Source of the DNA: JBFWYO01 sp050186335
GTDB taxonomy: Bacteria; Pseudomonadota; Alphaproteobacteria; Bin65
Direction of reading: 5' to 3'
Assembly (NCBI GenBank): GCA_050186335.1
Contig: JBFWYO010000045.1
Location: forward strand, 1-39,991
DNA: 39,991 nt
The number at the start of each line of letters is the position of its first letter. Positions within the stretch are counted from its first letter, which is position 1. A program made the translations under genes and the position numbers. The notes beneath the pieces were generated by a model that worked only from the letters and a program-made list of their open reading frames with translations, searched no databases and had not been told where the DNA came from. Shown piece after piece: positions 32,896 through 39,991 of the stretch.

Positions 32896-34107
32896 TCACA
32901 GACCGTCCTTGCCGTTCCAGAAGTACGTATCGGGCATCAACGTATGCGTTTTTCCGTTGAACTTGACGAACTTCGCCGCGCGGTGGCCGTCCCGGCGCTC
33001 TTTGTTGAAGGCAATCGGACCCGCCAGAATCTCGGTGTCGAAATCGAGCTTCTCGAGGGCATCGATGAATTTTTCACGCGTCAGTTGGCGACCGGCCATT
33101 TCGAGCGCGCGAGTGACCGCCATCGCCGAAGGTATGCCGTTGACCATGAACGCGGCGGGCGTACGATCCGGATAGTATTGCTTATACAGTTGGATCCATT
33201 TCTGCTGCCTCGGTCCTTCCGGCAGTTCGTTGTTGCCAATTCCATAGTAGAAATTGATCAATGCAGCGTCGTTGCCGACATTCTTCGCGAACATTGCCGG
33301 GACGGGCACGCCCTGCACGGCCTGGACCAACGGAATATTGGTCATGCCGTACTCGGCATATTTCTGCGCAATCAAGACCGCCGGCGATGGATAAGCCGTC
33401 GAAATAATGACGTCGGGTTTGGCTTCCCGGATCTTGAGCAGCGGCGCCGTGACGTCGGCGATACGCGGCGAAATCCGTTCGACGGCGACCACCTCGATGC
33501 CCAGGCGTTTGGCCGTGGCGCTTGCGGTCGACCAGTTCGCGTTGCCGAATTCGTCGTCGTGCGCGATATAGGCGATTCGCTTCGCCTTGAGAGCCTTTGC
33601 CGCAAACTCGACAATGGTCGCGCCCACTACGCGTTGCGTGCCGCCGAAGGCGCCAAAAACATAGCGCGTCGGCGGAATTACGGCGCTGTCACCCGCGGCA
33701 TTGATCATGACGAACGGGACTTTTTCACGCAGGACAAATTCTTGCGCCGCGACGGTGGCGGCGGTGCAAGCGCCGCCATGGACGATGAACACCTTGTCGA
33801 CCGAGACCAGCTTCTTCACAACGGTCACGACTTCGACCGGATTGCACTTATCGTCCTCCGTCAAGATCTTGATTTTCCTGCCGTGAATGCCGCCCTTCTT
33901 GTTGATTTCCTCGTACCACATCTTTGCCGCCTGCAGCGGATCGACGCCGAACGCGGCGAGCGGTCCCGACAGGGGATTGAACATACCGATAGTGATCTCG
34001 TTGTCGGTCAGCCCTGGGTCCGCGGCGCCCGCGGGGCCGGAAACTGCCGCGATCGCGGCCAACGCAACCAAGGCCCTGCGTAAACCTATGTGCAATGTCG
34101 TAAGCAT
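32896..34107 (-). CDS. LivK-like ABC substrate-binding protein, paralogue of the one at 30096-31301
   Basis: This 403-residue type I binding protein has a signal peptide (MLTTLHIGLRRALVAL, cleavage near Ala-Gly-Ala) followed by GLTDNEITIGMFNPLSGPLA. It resembles the neighbour at 30096-31301 throughout, including KYAEYGMTNIPLVQAVQGVP and the C-terminal WNGKDGL. The ATG at 34105-34107 follows GGGAGGAGTCGA, the best ribosome binding site nearby, so I prefer it to upstream in-frame starts that add 39 unrelated residues. It has no permease or ATPase genes nearby. The two copies bracket the GntR and VOC genes, a sign of an older segmental duplication or of two ligands handled in one pathway. Confidence 0.92.
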   Translation of the reverse strand: MLTTLHIGLRRALVALAAIAAVSGPAGAADPGLTDNEITIGMFNPLSGPLAAFGVDPLQAAKMWYEEINKKGGIHGRKIKILTEDDKCNPVEVVTVVKKLVSVDKVFIVHGGACTAATVAAQEFVLREKVPFVMINAAGDSAVIPPTRYVFGAFGGTQRVVGATIVEFAAKALKAKRIAYIAHDDEFGNANWSTASATAKRLGIEVVAVERISPRIADVTAPLLKIREAKPDVIISTAYPSPAVLIAQKYAEYGMTNIPLVQAVQGVPVPAMFAKNVGNDAALINFYYGIGNNELPEGPRQQKWIQLYKQYYPDRTPAAFMVNGIPSAMAVTRALEMAGRQLTREKFIDALEKLDFDTEILAGPIAFNKERRDGHRAAKFVKFNGKTHTLMPDTYFWNGKDGL

Positions 34108-34270
34108 TCGACTCCTCCCGTTTCGCCAGAATTGTCGGCAACACATTCCGTGTTCAGACATTGGGCGTATCGACTTGTTGACTGTCAGCCACAGGCTACC
34201 CGTTGAGAAATTCAGTGACGCCAATTAATCGCGTATCGGTCGGACGCCGCGGAAGCGACGTCCATATGCC

Positions 34271-34609
34271 CTACCGATCGACGGCCTTCTCGAGCGCGCC
34301 CCAGAGACGTTCCATTTTTACGACCTTGTCATCCATGAGACCCAGCCGAGCGGCCTCTTCCCTGTACCGCGCCGATGTAGCGCTCTTGAAATAGATTTCC
34401 AGCGCCGCGAGCGATTCCACCGCATAAAGCATCTGATATCCGGGCCACCCATCCGGATCGACCTGAGCCAATTTGTAGCGACGCGCCCAAAGAAAGCCAG
34501 GCTGGCTGACCACGTCTTTCAAATGAACATTATCGAGATAGTCGAAAACCTTCTTGTGACTTGCCGGATTTACCCAGAAGCGCACGAAATAGAGTGCCGG
34601 TGCATTCAT
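34271..34609 (-). CDS. Small alpha-beta-barrel protein (possibly DUF4286-like)
   Basis: This 112-residue protein begins MNAPALYFVRFWVNPASH and has a pattern of strands and helices that fits a dimeric ferredoxin-like fold, as in DUF4286, EthD or polyketide-cyclase-type proteins. I chose the ATG 34607-34609 with GGAGGGGACTGAC directly before it; the longer frame upstream is not family-like. Such proteins often act in small-molecule conversion or as monooxygenase helpers. Function here is unknown. It is divergent from the FAH-family gene at 35074. Confidence 0.7.
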   Translation of the reverse strand: MNAPALYFVRFWVNPASHKKVFDYLDNVHLKDVVSQPGFLWARRYKLAQVDPDGWPGYQMLYAVESLAALEIYFKSATSARYREEAARLGLMDDKVVKMERLWGALEKAVDR

Positions 34610-35073
34610 GTCAGTCCCCTCCGTTCGCTCACGCGTGTTAGCGATTTCTCTTAAGGCCAGCGGCCACGACCAATTATGACGGCGCCATAATCTTCCGAAC
34701 GTCGGCCCTTGTCGGTTGCGTCTCGCGCGGAACGCGATTTCGTGAATCCGACGGCAAAATTCAGAGCGCCCACAAACATCCGACTGCATACGTTTCATGA
34801 ATCTATGAATACACAGAATATCAGTTTGGTCCAAAGGCAACAAGGTTTTTAGCCTTTTTGGGCATAAGGAAATTCAACATTGACGGTTTATGTATCCATA
34901 TGTATCCAACACTCTCAGAGGTTTAGATAGACCGGCGGCTCCTTCGGTCGGCTTTTCTCTGTCGTTCGAACTACCGAATTTAGGAGGCCGCGACGCTCGA
35001 CAAAGTGGTAGCAAAGCTACCTGCGCCGAGGCGGCTTGAGGTTGCACACGACGACAAAGCTAGGGTGATCAGC
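34610..35073. other. AT-richer divergent intergenic region
   Basis: A gap of 464 bp between the small barrel gene (minus) and the FAH-family gene (plus), clearly richer in A and T than the rest of the window. It contains the tandem TATGTATCCA repeat and promoter at 34880-34908, a pair of ATGAAT units near 34797-34810, and a weak hairpin (AAAGGC 34833-34838 with GCCTTT 34852-34857). I see no gene in it. Confidence 0.6.
34880..34908 (+). promoter_or_regulatory. Promoter with overlapping 10-bp tandem repeat
   Basis: TATGTATCCA is repeated exactly twice without a gap (34889-34898, 34899-34908), a one-helical-turn spacing. It overlaps a candidate promoter for the plus-strand FAH gene: TTGACG (34880-34885), 17-bp spacer, TATCCA (34903-34908). 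A repressor bound to the repeat would cover the -10 element. The GntR/FCD protein at 31338-32039 is the nearest candidate regulator. Confidence 0.45.
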
Positions 35074-36135
35074 ATGAAGATCGTGACTTTCGAAATCGCG
35101 ACGCCGGTCGGCGTCATGACGAGGCTCGGAGCCTTTGCCGACGGCAACGAAACGGGACGGGTAATAGATCTCAATGCCGCGTTTGGCCGGTATCTCGCCG
35201 CGGAGACCAGCGAGCCGACGCCGAAGGAGATGGCGAATCTGCGCACGCCGACGGACATGATCGGATGGCTCCGCGCGGGCGCGGAGGGCAGAAAAGCCGC
35301 GACAGCCGCAATTGCGTACGCACTTAAGCATCCCGGTCAAGCGGGAGTCGACGGCGAGCGGCTCATCTATCAACGCAACGAAGTGCGCCTCTTGGCGCCG
35401 TTGCCCCGGCCTTTGTCATTCCGCGATTTCTCGATCTACGAAGAGCATATGACCAAGGCGCAATTCATGCCTCTGGTCGGCGGCAAGCCCTGGGTACGCG
35501 ATCCGTTGTGGTACACGAATCCGCCCTACTACAAAGGCAGCTGTGCTGGCATCCGAGGGCCGGAAGATCCGGTGCCGTGGCCGTACTATACCGAGTTGCT
35601 GGATCTGGAATTGGAGATTGGCATTATCGTCGGCAAGCAGGGCCGCAATCTTACTTTCGAACAGGCCGCCGAGCACATCGGCGGTTATACAATCCTGATC
35701 GACTCAAGCGCCCGCGACGGGTTCAAACGCGAGCCGTTTGGTCCGACCAAGCGCAAAGACTTTCACACTGCACTTGGACCATGCCTCGTGACCCCGGACG
35801 AGATCGATTTTGCCAACTTGAAATGCCGAATCGAAGTCGATGGGGAACTCTGGTTCGAAGGCACGACGGGCGCGCCCCACGCGTTCACGCCTGCCCAGCT
35901 CGTTGCCTACTCCTCGGACAATGAGGATCTTTACCCAGGCGATTTGATCGGCACGGGTACTGTGGGGTTTGGCTGCTCGCAGGATTTGCACAAATGGATC
36001 AAGATCGGCCAAACGGCCACCTTCACGGTCGAGAAGATCGGATCGATGCATTTGAAGGTCGTCAAGGGCGATGAGGTCGTCAAGCACGTGAACGGCATGA
36101 AGGGTTTGTTGCCGATCCCGAAAGCGCCGGCGTAG
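35074..36135 (+). CDS. Fumarylacetoacetate hydrolase family protein, second type
   Basis: This 353-residue FAH-family enzyme is of a subtype different from the one at 3071-4120. Residues expected at the metal site are visible: RDFSIYEEHM (117-126), Glu179/Glu181 (LLDLELEIG) and Asp210 in ILIDSSARD; the motif PYYKGSCAGIRG (151-162) stands in for the usual substrate loop. The ATG at 35074 is chosen because the family N terminus (MKIVTFEI) starts there; the frame is open for 23 codons upstream. It is the first gene of a plus-strand pair with the FMN reductase (166 bp apart). It probably hydrolyses or decarboxylates a ring-cleavage product, or acts as fumarylacetoacetase itself; this is inference. 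Confidence 0.88.
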   Translation: MKIVTFEIATPVGVMTRLGAFADGNETGRVIDLNAAFGRYLAAETSEPTPKEMANLRTPTDMIGWLRAGAEGRKAATAAIAYALKHPGQAGVDGERLIYQRNEVRLLAPLPRPLSFRDFSIYEEHMTKAQFMPLVGGKPWVRDPLWYTNPPYYKGSCAGIRGPEDPVPWPYYTELLDLELEIGIIVGKQGRNLTFEQAAEHIGGYTILIDSSARDGFKREPFGPTKRKDFHTALGPCLVTPDEIDFANLKCRIEVDGELWFEGTTGAPHAFTPAQLVAYSSDNEDLYPGDLIGTGTVGFGCSQDLHKWIKIGQTATFTVEKIGSMHLKVVKGDEVVKHVNGMKGLLPIPKAPA

Positions 36136-36301
36136 GGATCGACCGTACCCACATGCAGCCGCCAGGTCATCAGGGACGCACCCGCGGCAGGCGACGCTGT
36201 CTAGCGCGCCGCCTGATTGTTTGCAGCCGCGTTTTGGTGCCGCGCAGGAGTATGCTCAATACGCGAAAAGGCGAACTCTGCTTGGCGATGGGGGCTCAAC
36301 G

Positions 36302-36898
36302 ATGACCGTGGATGTTCTGGCCTTCTCGGGAACCGGCAGAACAGGTTCGCTAAGCCAGGCATTGCTTATCGCCGCCACTGCGGAGTTGCAGTTGCTCGGC
36401 GCAACGGTTCGGGAAATCGACTTACGTTCGTTCAATATTCCGATTTACGACGGCGATCAGGAGATGGCACAGGGATTGCCCCGCGGGGCCTACGAACTGA
36501 GGGAACTCGTCAAGGGCTATGACACGCTGCTGATCTCATCGACCGATTACAATGGCGGCGTCGTCCCATTGCTCAAGAACGCGCTCGATTGGGTGTCGCG
36601 ACCGCATAAAGACGAAGCGAATTTGTCGGCAATCGAGAGAAAGACGGTTGCTTTGATATCCTGTGCCCTGGGAATGTATGGCGGATCGCGCGCGCAAAAT
36701 CATCTGCGTCAAACGTTCCAGGTGATGCGGTGCATCGTCATTCCCGATACCGTATGCATACCGTTTGCCGATAAGGCGTTCGACGCCAACGGCACGCTGA
36801 CGAGCCAGGTCTCCAAGGACATGCTCAAGATGGCTATGCGCGAACTGGTCAGGGTTTCGGCCGCATTTGCAGCTGCCAAATCTCGCGCCACGACATAA
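36302..36898 (+). CDS. NADPH-dependent FMN reductase
   Basis: This 198-residue flavodoxin-like flavin reductase has a phosphate loop FSGTGRTGSLSQAL (8-21), the flavin-binding STDYNGGVVPLLKNALDW (about 81-98) and GGSRAQNHLRQ (about 125-135), all family hallmarks. The ATG at 36302 follows a GGGG-containing site and begins the typical N-terminal strand. Such reductases supply reduced flavin to oxygenases or reduce quinones and azo compounds. Two candidate oxygen-activating diiron proteins are encoded directly downstream on the other strand, so it may provide their electrons. Confidence 0.92.
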   Translation: MTVDVLAFSGTGRTGSLSQALLIAATAELQLLGATVREIDLRSFNIPIYDGDQEMAQGLPRGAYELRELVKGYDTLLISSTDYNGGVVPLLKNALDWVSRPHKDEANLSAIERKTVALISCALGMYGGSRAQNHLRQTFQVMRCIVIPDTVCIPFADKAFDANGTLTSQVSKDMLKMAMRELVRVSAAFAAAKSRATT

Positions 36899-37000
36899 TG
36901 ATTGCCGTCCGTGGCTTGATGGCTGGGTAACGCCGGGGCAATGCCTGACCAACGGAGCGCCGAATTGCACCGATCGCGCCGCCCCCCGGCTGTCGTGCGC

Positions 37001-37759
37001 TCAGAATTCGAAGCTCAGGCCTTTACAGCTTCTTCCGCGCACTGCCTTGATTCCATGCTTGTGCGCATCAACGACGCCATCGAACAAGAGCCACCAGGCG
37101 ATACCCGCCTCGACGATGGCTTCTTCCACCAAATCCCACTTCCGATCGTCGGTGATGTACTTATCCAACAGTTCGACGATGCTGCCGTGCTCTTCGTCCG
37201 CGGCGTCGTGACCGGAGAACCACGCCACGTCTTTGTCCGTCCAGCCAAGATCGCGTTTCAAGCGATTGAGCTCGAAGCCAAAGTACCCGCTGTCACGAAC
37301 GACGCGTTCGAGACCCGATGCGACCGCGATCCCTTCTTCCCAGCTTCGATCCGCAATGCCGTAGAGCACGTCGAACGTGATCAACGTAGTTGCCAGCGGC
37401 TCGACGGATTGCAAATCGGAAAGCGTTCGCCCGGCGGCCCGGCCGAGGCTGGTCGCCAGGAGCTGCCGATGGTTCATGCCCACCCTGGGATCCTCCACGT
37501 CCTCCTCCGACAGAACTTCGAGCAAGGCGCGCCGGAGTTCCGGATGCGGGCAGTTCGAATAGACGTGACCGCGAAATTTGAACACTGTCCGCGTCCACAG
37601 CGACATTTGATCGACCCACAGAGCGGCAATGGCAGGCGTCAGCTTCGGCAGGGAAATCCACTTGCTTGATGCCATGTAATGGTCAAAGCGCTGTTTGATC
37701 GCAGGGTAGACATCTGCGAACTTCCGAACGCCGCCATCTTTATTGCTTGAACTAGACAT
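37001..37759 (-). CDS. Heme-oxygenase-like diiron protein (CADD/PqqC/TENA fold)
   Basis: This 252-residue, probably all-helical protein has an apparent full set of diiron ligands in the order known for CADD-like oxidases: Glu89 or Asp90, His97, Glu151, His184, Asp188, His191 (GHDAADEEHG). The spacing 54-33-4-3 nearly equals that recalled for chlamydial CADD (His88, Glu142, His174, Asp178, His181: 54-32-4-3). Family members oxidise or cleave C-C and C-N bonds with O2. The start ATG (37757-37759) follows GGGAAACGGTCGC; an upstream ATG at 37777 is possible. It has a neighbour with a different diiron fold 350 bp upstream and converges with the FMN reductase. The substrate is unknown. Confidence 0.75.
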   Translation of the reverse strand: MSSSSNKDGGVRKFADVYPAIKQRFDHYMASSKWISLPKLTPAIAALWVDQMSLWTRTVFKFRGHVYSNCPHPELRRALLEVLSEEDVEDPRVGMNHRQLLATSLGRAAGRTLSDLQSVEPLATTLITFDVLYGIADRSWEEGIAVASGLERVVRDSGYFGFELNRLKRDLGWTDKDVAWFSGHDAADEEHGSIVELLDKYITDDRKWDLVEEAIVEAGIAWWLLFDGVVDAHKHGIKAVRGRSCKGLSFEF

Positions 37760-38108
37760 GCGACCGTTTCCCATCATGGTTAGATGATTCGACACTCTAT
37801 CGGCACATACGCACCTATTTGCAAACTGCAGACTTTCCAGCACGCAGACCGAAACCGGCATACACGCATCACCCACAAATGAGTCTGAAGCCATACCCGA
37901 CAATGCACGGCGCTTCCTGACCGTTCGAGCCGAGTGGACTCTGTGCTCCAGCAGATAGCCAAGTTGCGCGCATGGCCGATTATCCGAAGTTCGCGCCGTA
38001 AGACAAGTGAACGAGGCTTTTGCCGATCACACATGTCTACAAGCTGAAGACCGCGCAGATGCGAAAGCGCCGCCCATCGACCGGCAAGTCGGCGGCGGAC
38101 ACAAACGA
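37760..38108. other. Intergenic region between the two diiron-protein genes
   Basis: A stretch of 349 bp between the ferritin-like and heme-oxygenase-like genes, both on the minus strand. Frames crossing it are broken or look like non-coding shadow. No repeat, clear promoter or terminator was seen, but its size suggests that the downstream gene has its own promoter. Confidence 0.5.
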
Positions 38109-38906
38109 TCAGGCGGCAAGCCGCGCCCTTTCGTAATCGAATGCCAGCGGCTCTATTTCCTTGCGGAAAATCGCCTGAACGCGTTGCTCTGAAAGCGGGA
38201 AGCTGAATTGCGCGTTGCGCATCCGGATGCGGTGCTGCAATTGCTCCTCCACCAATTGGCCAAGCAGTTGCCAATCAGCGCCGCTGAGCTGTTCGTCGGC
38301 GATTCCGCCGATGCCGGCCAGCATATGATCGAATTCGTCGTCGAAAACTTTCGCGCACGCATCGGCAATCATGTCTGATATGCCGCCTTTACCCTTAAGC
38401 GCCTTGCCTTCGGAAAAAAGCGTGCAATAGCCACCCTCGGTGAACTTGCAGGCCCGCATGCCGATGGCACCATACGTATCCTGGTGCCGGTAACGCAACG
38501 CGGTCAGAGAGTCTTCCTCGGGCCAGCTTTCCAAAATCGCCGGATGAATGCGTGCCGTGCCCTTGGGGCGTATGGCGTCGTACAGATCGGCAAATGCGCA
38601 GTAATGCGCAAACTCCGCGCGTAGACCTTCAAGCGTGTCGAGAATTTCATGCCGATCGAGCGAAACATCGATGTTGGGTGTATTGTTGACCAGGTTTTTC
38701 AGCGTTCCCAGGAATACGCCACCGCGATCGAACTTGCCCACACCCGAACCCCAGAACTCCTTGAAGCACTGCCGCGCGAGCCAGAGCATGTCTGTTTTTG
38801 CGCTGCGCATCGGCGCGGTCCAATAGGTACGCACGATTTCGGCTTCTCCGGCCCACAATGGAGCGGCCAGCGCAATCAGATCGCCAACTTCCTGCTTCAC
38901 TTGCAT
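38109..38906 (-). CDS. Ferritin-like putative diiron protein with two ExxH motifs
   Basis: I do not recognise a named family. The 265-residue, helix-rich protein has Glu98-x2-His101 (AEFAHY), Glu157 (KFTEGG) and Glu191-x2-His194 (DDEFDHML). The 34-residue step from Glu157 to Glu191 equals that in class I ribonucleotide reductase R2 and methane monooxygenase (as recalled), which supports a four-helix diiron site; the first-helix carboxylate (Asp60 or Glu50) is uncertain. The ATG at 38904-38906 has GGGA 6-8 bp before it; an ATG 12 bp upstream (38916-38918) is equally possible. Relatives with this site are oxygenases or oxidases. It lies in the same orientation as the heme-oxygenase-like gene. 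Confidence 0.65.
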   Translation of the reverse strand: MQVKQEVGDLIALAAPLWAGEAEIVRTYWTAPMRSAKTDMLWLARQCFKEFWGSGVGKFDRGGVFLGTLKNLVNNTPNIDVSLDRHEILDTLEGLRAEFAHYCAFADLYDAIRPKGTARIHPAILESWPEEDSLTALRYRHQDTYGAIGMRACKFTEGGYCTLFSEGKALKGKGGISDMIADACAKVFDDEFDHMLAGIGGIADEQLSGADWQLLGQLVEEQLQHRIRMRNAQFSFPLSEQRVQAIFRKEIEPLAFDYERARLAA

Positions 38907-39131
38907 GATGTGTCCCATCGTGTTCTTCACAATTGCGCGGCGCAATCAGGCCTATTCTCGAGCTTCATTCAAGTCTGCATCGCTTGCGCTCCGTGCCGCC
39001 GATCGTCCGACGAGGAACAATCAGCCTGCTCAGTCCAGGGAGCGCAATTTAGCTTCCGCTGGAAGCGACAGAAAGCGGGTAATTGGCCGCGCTATGAATT
39101 GCCATCGCCGCTTCCAACGGAACGCGCCAAA

Positions 39132-39991
39132 TCATTCGTTGATCATATCGCCGACCAGTTTCCAGTATTGGCCATCGAAGCGCGCCATCCGCATTTGATG
39201 AATCGGGAACCGGTTCTGCTGTGTCGTGCTGAGCTCCACGCCGGGAATCATCAGATCAGGCACCAATTTCTTGAGATTGCACGCCTGGTTCAGCACATTT
39301 TCACGTGTCAGTTCATCGCCGCACTGCTTGATGACATGCGCCATCGTCTGCGCGACCGTATAGCCAAGCGCGACGAGATTGTCGTTGGGATCGAGATCGG
39401 CGCCATATTTCTTCATGAAGGCGCCATACCGCTTCATGCCCGCATCGTCGGCCCAGATGGGATCCGAGTAGTCCTTGAGGATCTTTCCGGCGACGGTACC
39501 GATGCTCTTGTCGAGGCCGGCCGGTTTTAACACCGAAGGTATTGAAGCCGTGCCCGACAGGATCAACTTCAGCGGATTCCAGCCTAAATCGGCGCTCTTG
39601 CGAATTGCCTGACTCGTATGTTTCGGCGTCCCGATAATCATGAAGACATTGGCGCCGGTGGCCTGGAGCGCAATGATCTGAGCGTCGACAGTGGGATCCG
39701 TAACCTCATAGCTGGTTTCCTTGACGACCGACTTCGCCGCATCGCCAAGCCCCGCTTTGACGGCGGCCAGCATCGACTTACCAAAGTCGTCATTCTGGTA
39801 CATCATAACGACTTTCGGATCCTTGACGTTGGCACGAATGAACTTGCCGCACGCCTTGCCTTCGAAGTCATAGCTGGGCAGGAATCCGACACTCCACGGG
39901 GATTTTTTCGGATCGCCGAATAGCGGAATGCCGGAAAAGCCGAACAGCTGCGGCACTTTCTTCGAAGCAAGATAACGCTGCACTGCGACGC
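39132..39991 (-). CDS. LivK-like ABC substrate-binding protein, C-terminal part
   Basis: This type I periplasmic binding protein is cut by the right window edge; the reading frame continues beyond position 39991, so the GTG at 39981-39983 is probably internal. About 286 C-terminal residues are present, with FGDPKKSPWSVGFLPSYDFE near the left end and YQNDDFGKSMLAAVKAGLG, the typical domain-crossing segment. It differs clearly from the two LivK-like proteins at 30096-34107. It ends 225 bp before the ferritin-like gene on the same strand. Its ligand may be the substrate of the diiron enzymes; this is inference. Confidence 0.9.
   Translation of the reverse strand, partial: VAVQRYLASKKVPQLFGFSGIPLFGDPKKSPWSVGFLPSYDFEGKACGKFIRANVKDPKVVMMYQNDDFGKSMLAAVKAGLGDAAKSVVKETSYEVTDPTVDAQIIALQATGANVFMIIGTPKHTSQAIRKSADLGWNPLKLILSGTASIPSVLKPAGLDKSIGTVAGKILKDYSDPIWADDAGMKRYGAFMKKYGADLDPNDNLVALGYTVAQTMAHVIKQCGDELTRENVLNQACNLKKLVPDLMIPGVELSTTQQNRFPIHQMRMARFDGQYWKLVGDMINE

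Noticed and set aside
34833..34857. Possible intrinsic terminator (AAAGGC/GCCTTT followed by TT)
   Set aside because: A 6-bp stem with a 13-nt loop and only a short T run, lying between divergent genes where no terminator is needed.
1..39991. CRISPR arrays, tRNA or rRNA genes, insertion sequences
   Set aside because: No regularly spaced repeats, no cloverleaf-like or rRNA-like sequence and no transposase-like protein were seen on either strand.

Overview
The window is GC-rich (roughly 60%) chromosomal-type DNA from a proteobacterium, most likely an alphaproteobacterium. The reasons are the two TRAP transporters, the clusters of catabolic operons, the frequent GTG and ATGA-overlap starts, and the style of the solute-binding proteins. 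No rRNA, tRNA, phage, IS or CRISPR is visible, so the placement is inference. Nearly all of it codes for uptake and breakdown of small organic acids, amides and aromatic or heterocyclic compounds.

Region 1 (1-6734, minus strand): enoyl-CoA hydratase/isomerase-like and acyl-CoA synthetase genes, a gap of about 250 bp, then an FAH-family hydrolase, a complete TRAP transporter (dctP-dctQ-dctM), and the first codons of one more gene that leaves the window on the left. A strong 14-bp hairpin separates dctP from dctQ. Region 2 (6939-9817, plus): a second complete TRAP transporter, divergent from region 1. A lone 2-oxoglutarate/Fe(II)-type oxygenase (9825-10808, minus) follows.

Region 3 (10972-22165, plus): one long collinear array. 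It holds a CoxG-like SRPBCC protein, an XRE-cupin regulator, HyuA and HyuB (ATP-dependent hydantoinase/acetone-carboxylase superfamily), a 93-residue zinc-ribbon protein resembling the gamma subunit of acetone carboxylase, a second XRE-cupin regulator, a cysteine hydrolase, and a four-gene BMP-type ABC importer. It reads as uptake plus ring opening (or carboxylation) plus amide hydrolysis of a polar heterocycle or amide.

Region 4 (29733 down to 22177, minus): eight tightly packed genes. These are an NMT1-type binding protein, a three-subunit molybdenum hydroxylase (FAD, 2Fe-2S, Mo), an SsuC/SsuB-type permease and ATPase, and a split thiamine-diphosphate decarboxylase pair resembling sulfopyruvate decarboxylase. 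Import, hydroxylation and decarboxylation appear to be encoded in one transcript. I know of no described pathway with this layout.

Region 5 (30096-39991): two closely related LivK-type binding proteins without membrane partners, a GntR/FCD regulator, a VOC protein, a small alpha-beta-barrel protein, a second FAH-family enzyme, an NADPH-dependent FMN reductase, and two neighbouring candidate diiron proteins of unrelated folds: a heme-oxygenase-like diiron protein and a ferritin-like protein with two ExxH motifs. A third, partial LivK protein lies at the right edge.

Across these operons an 11-bp motif, ATTTCAAATGC, recurs in three promoter regions (4250-4260, 10855-10865, 29821-29831). It is a candidate shared operator. 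The best candidates for an undescribed system are region 4 and the diiron pair in region 5.
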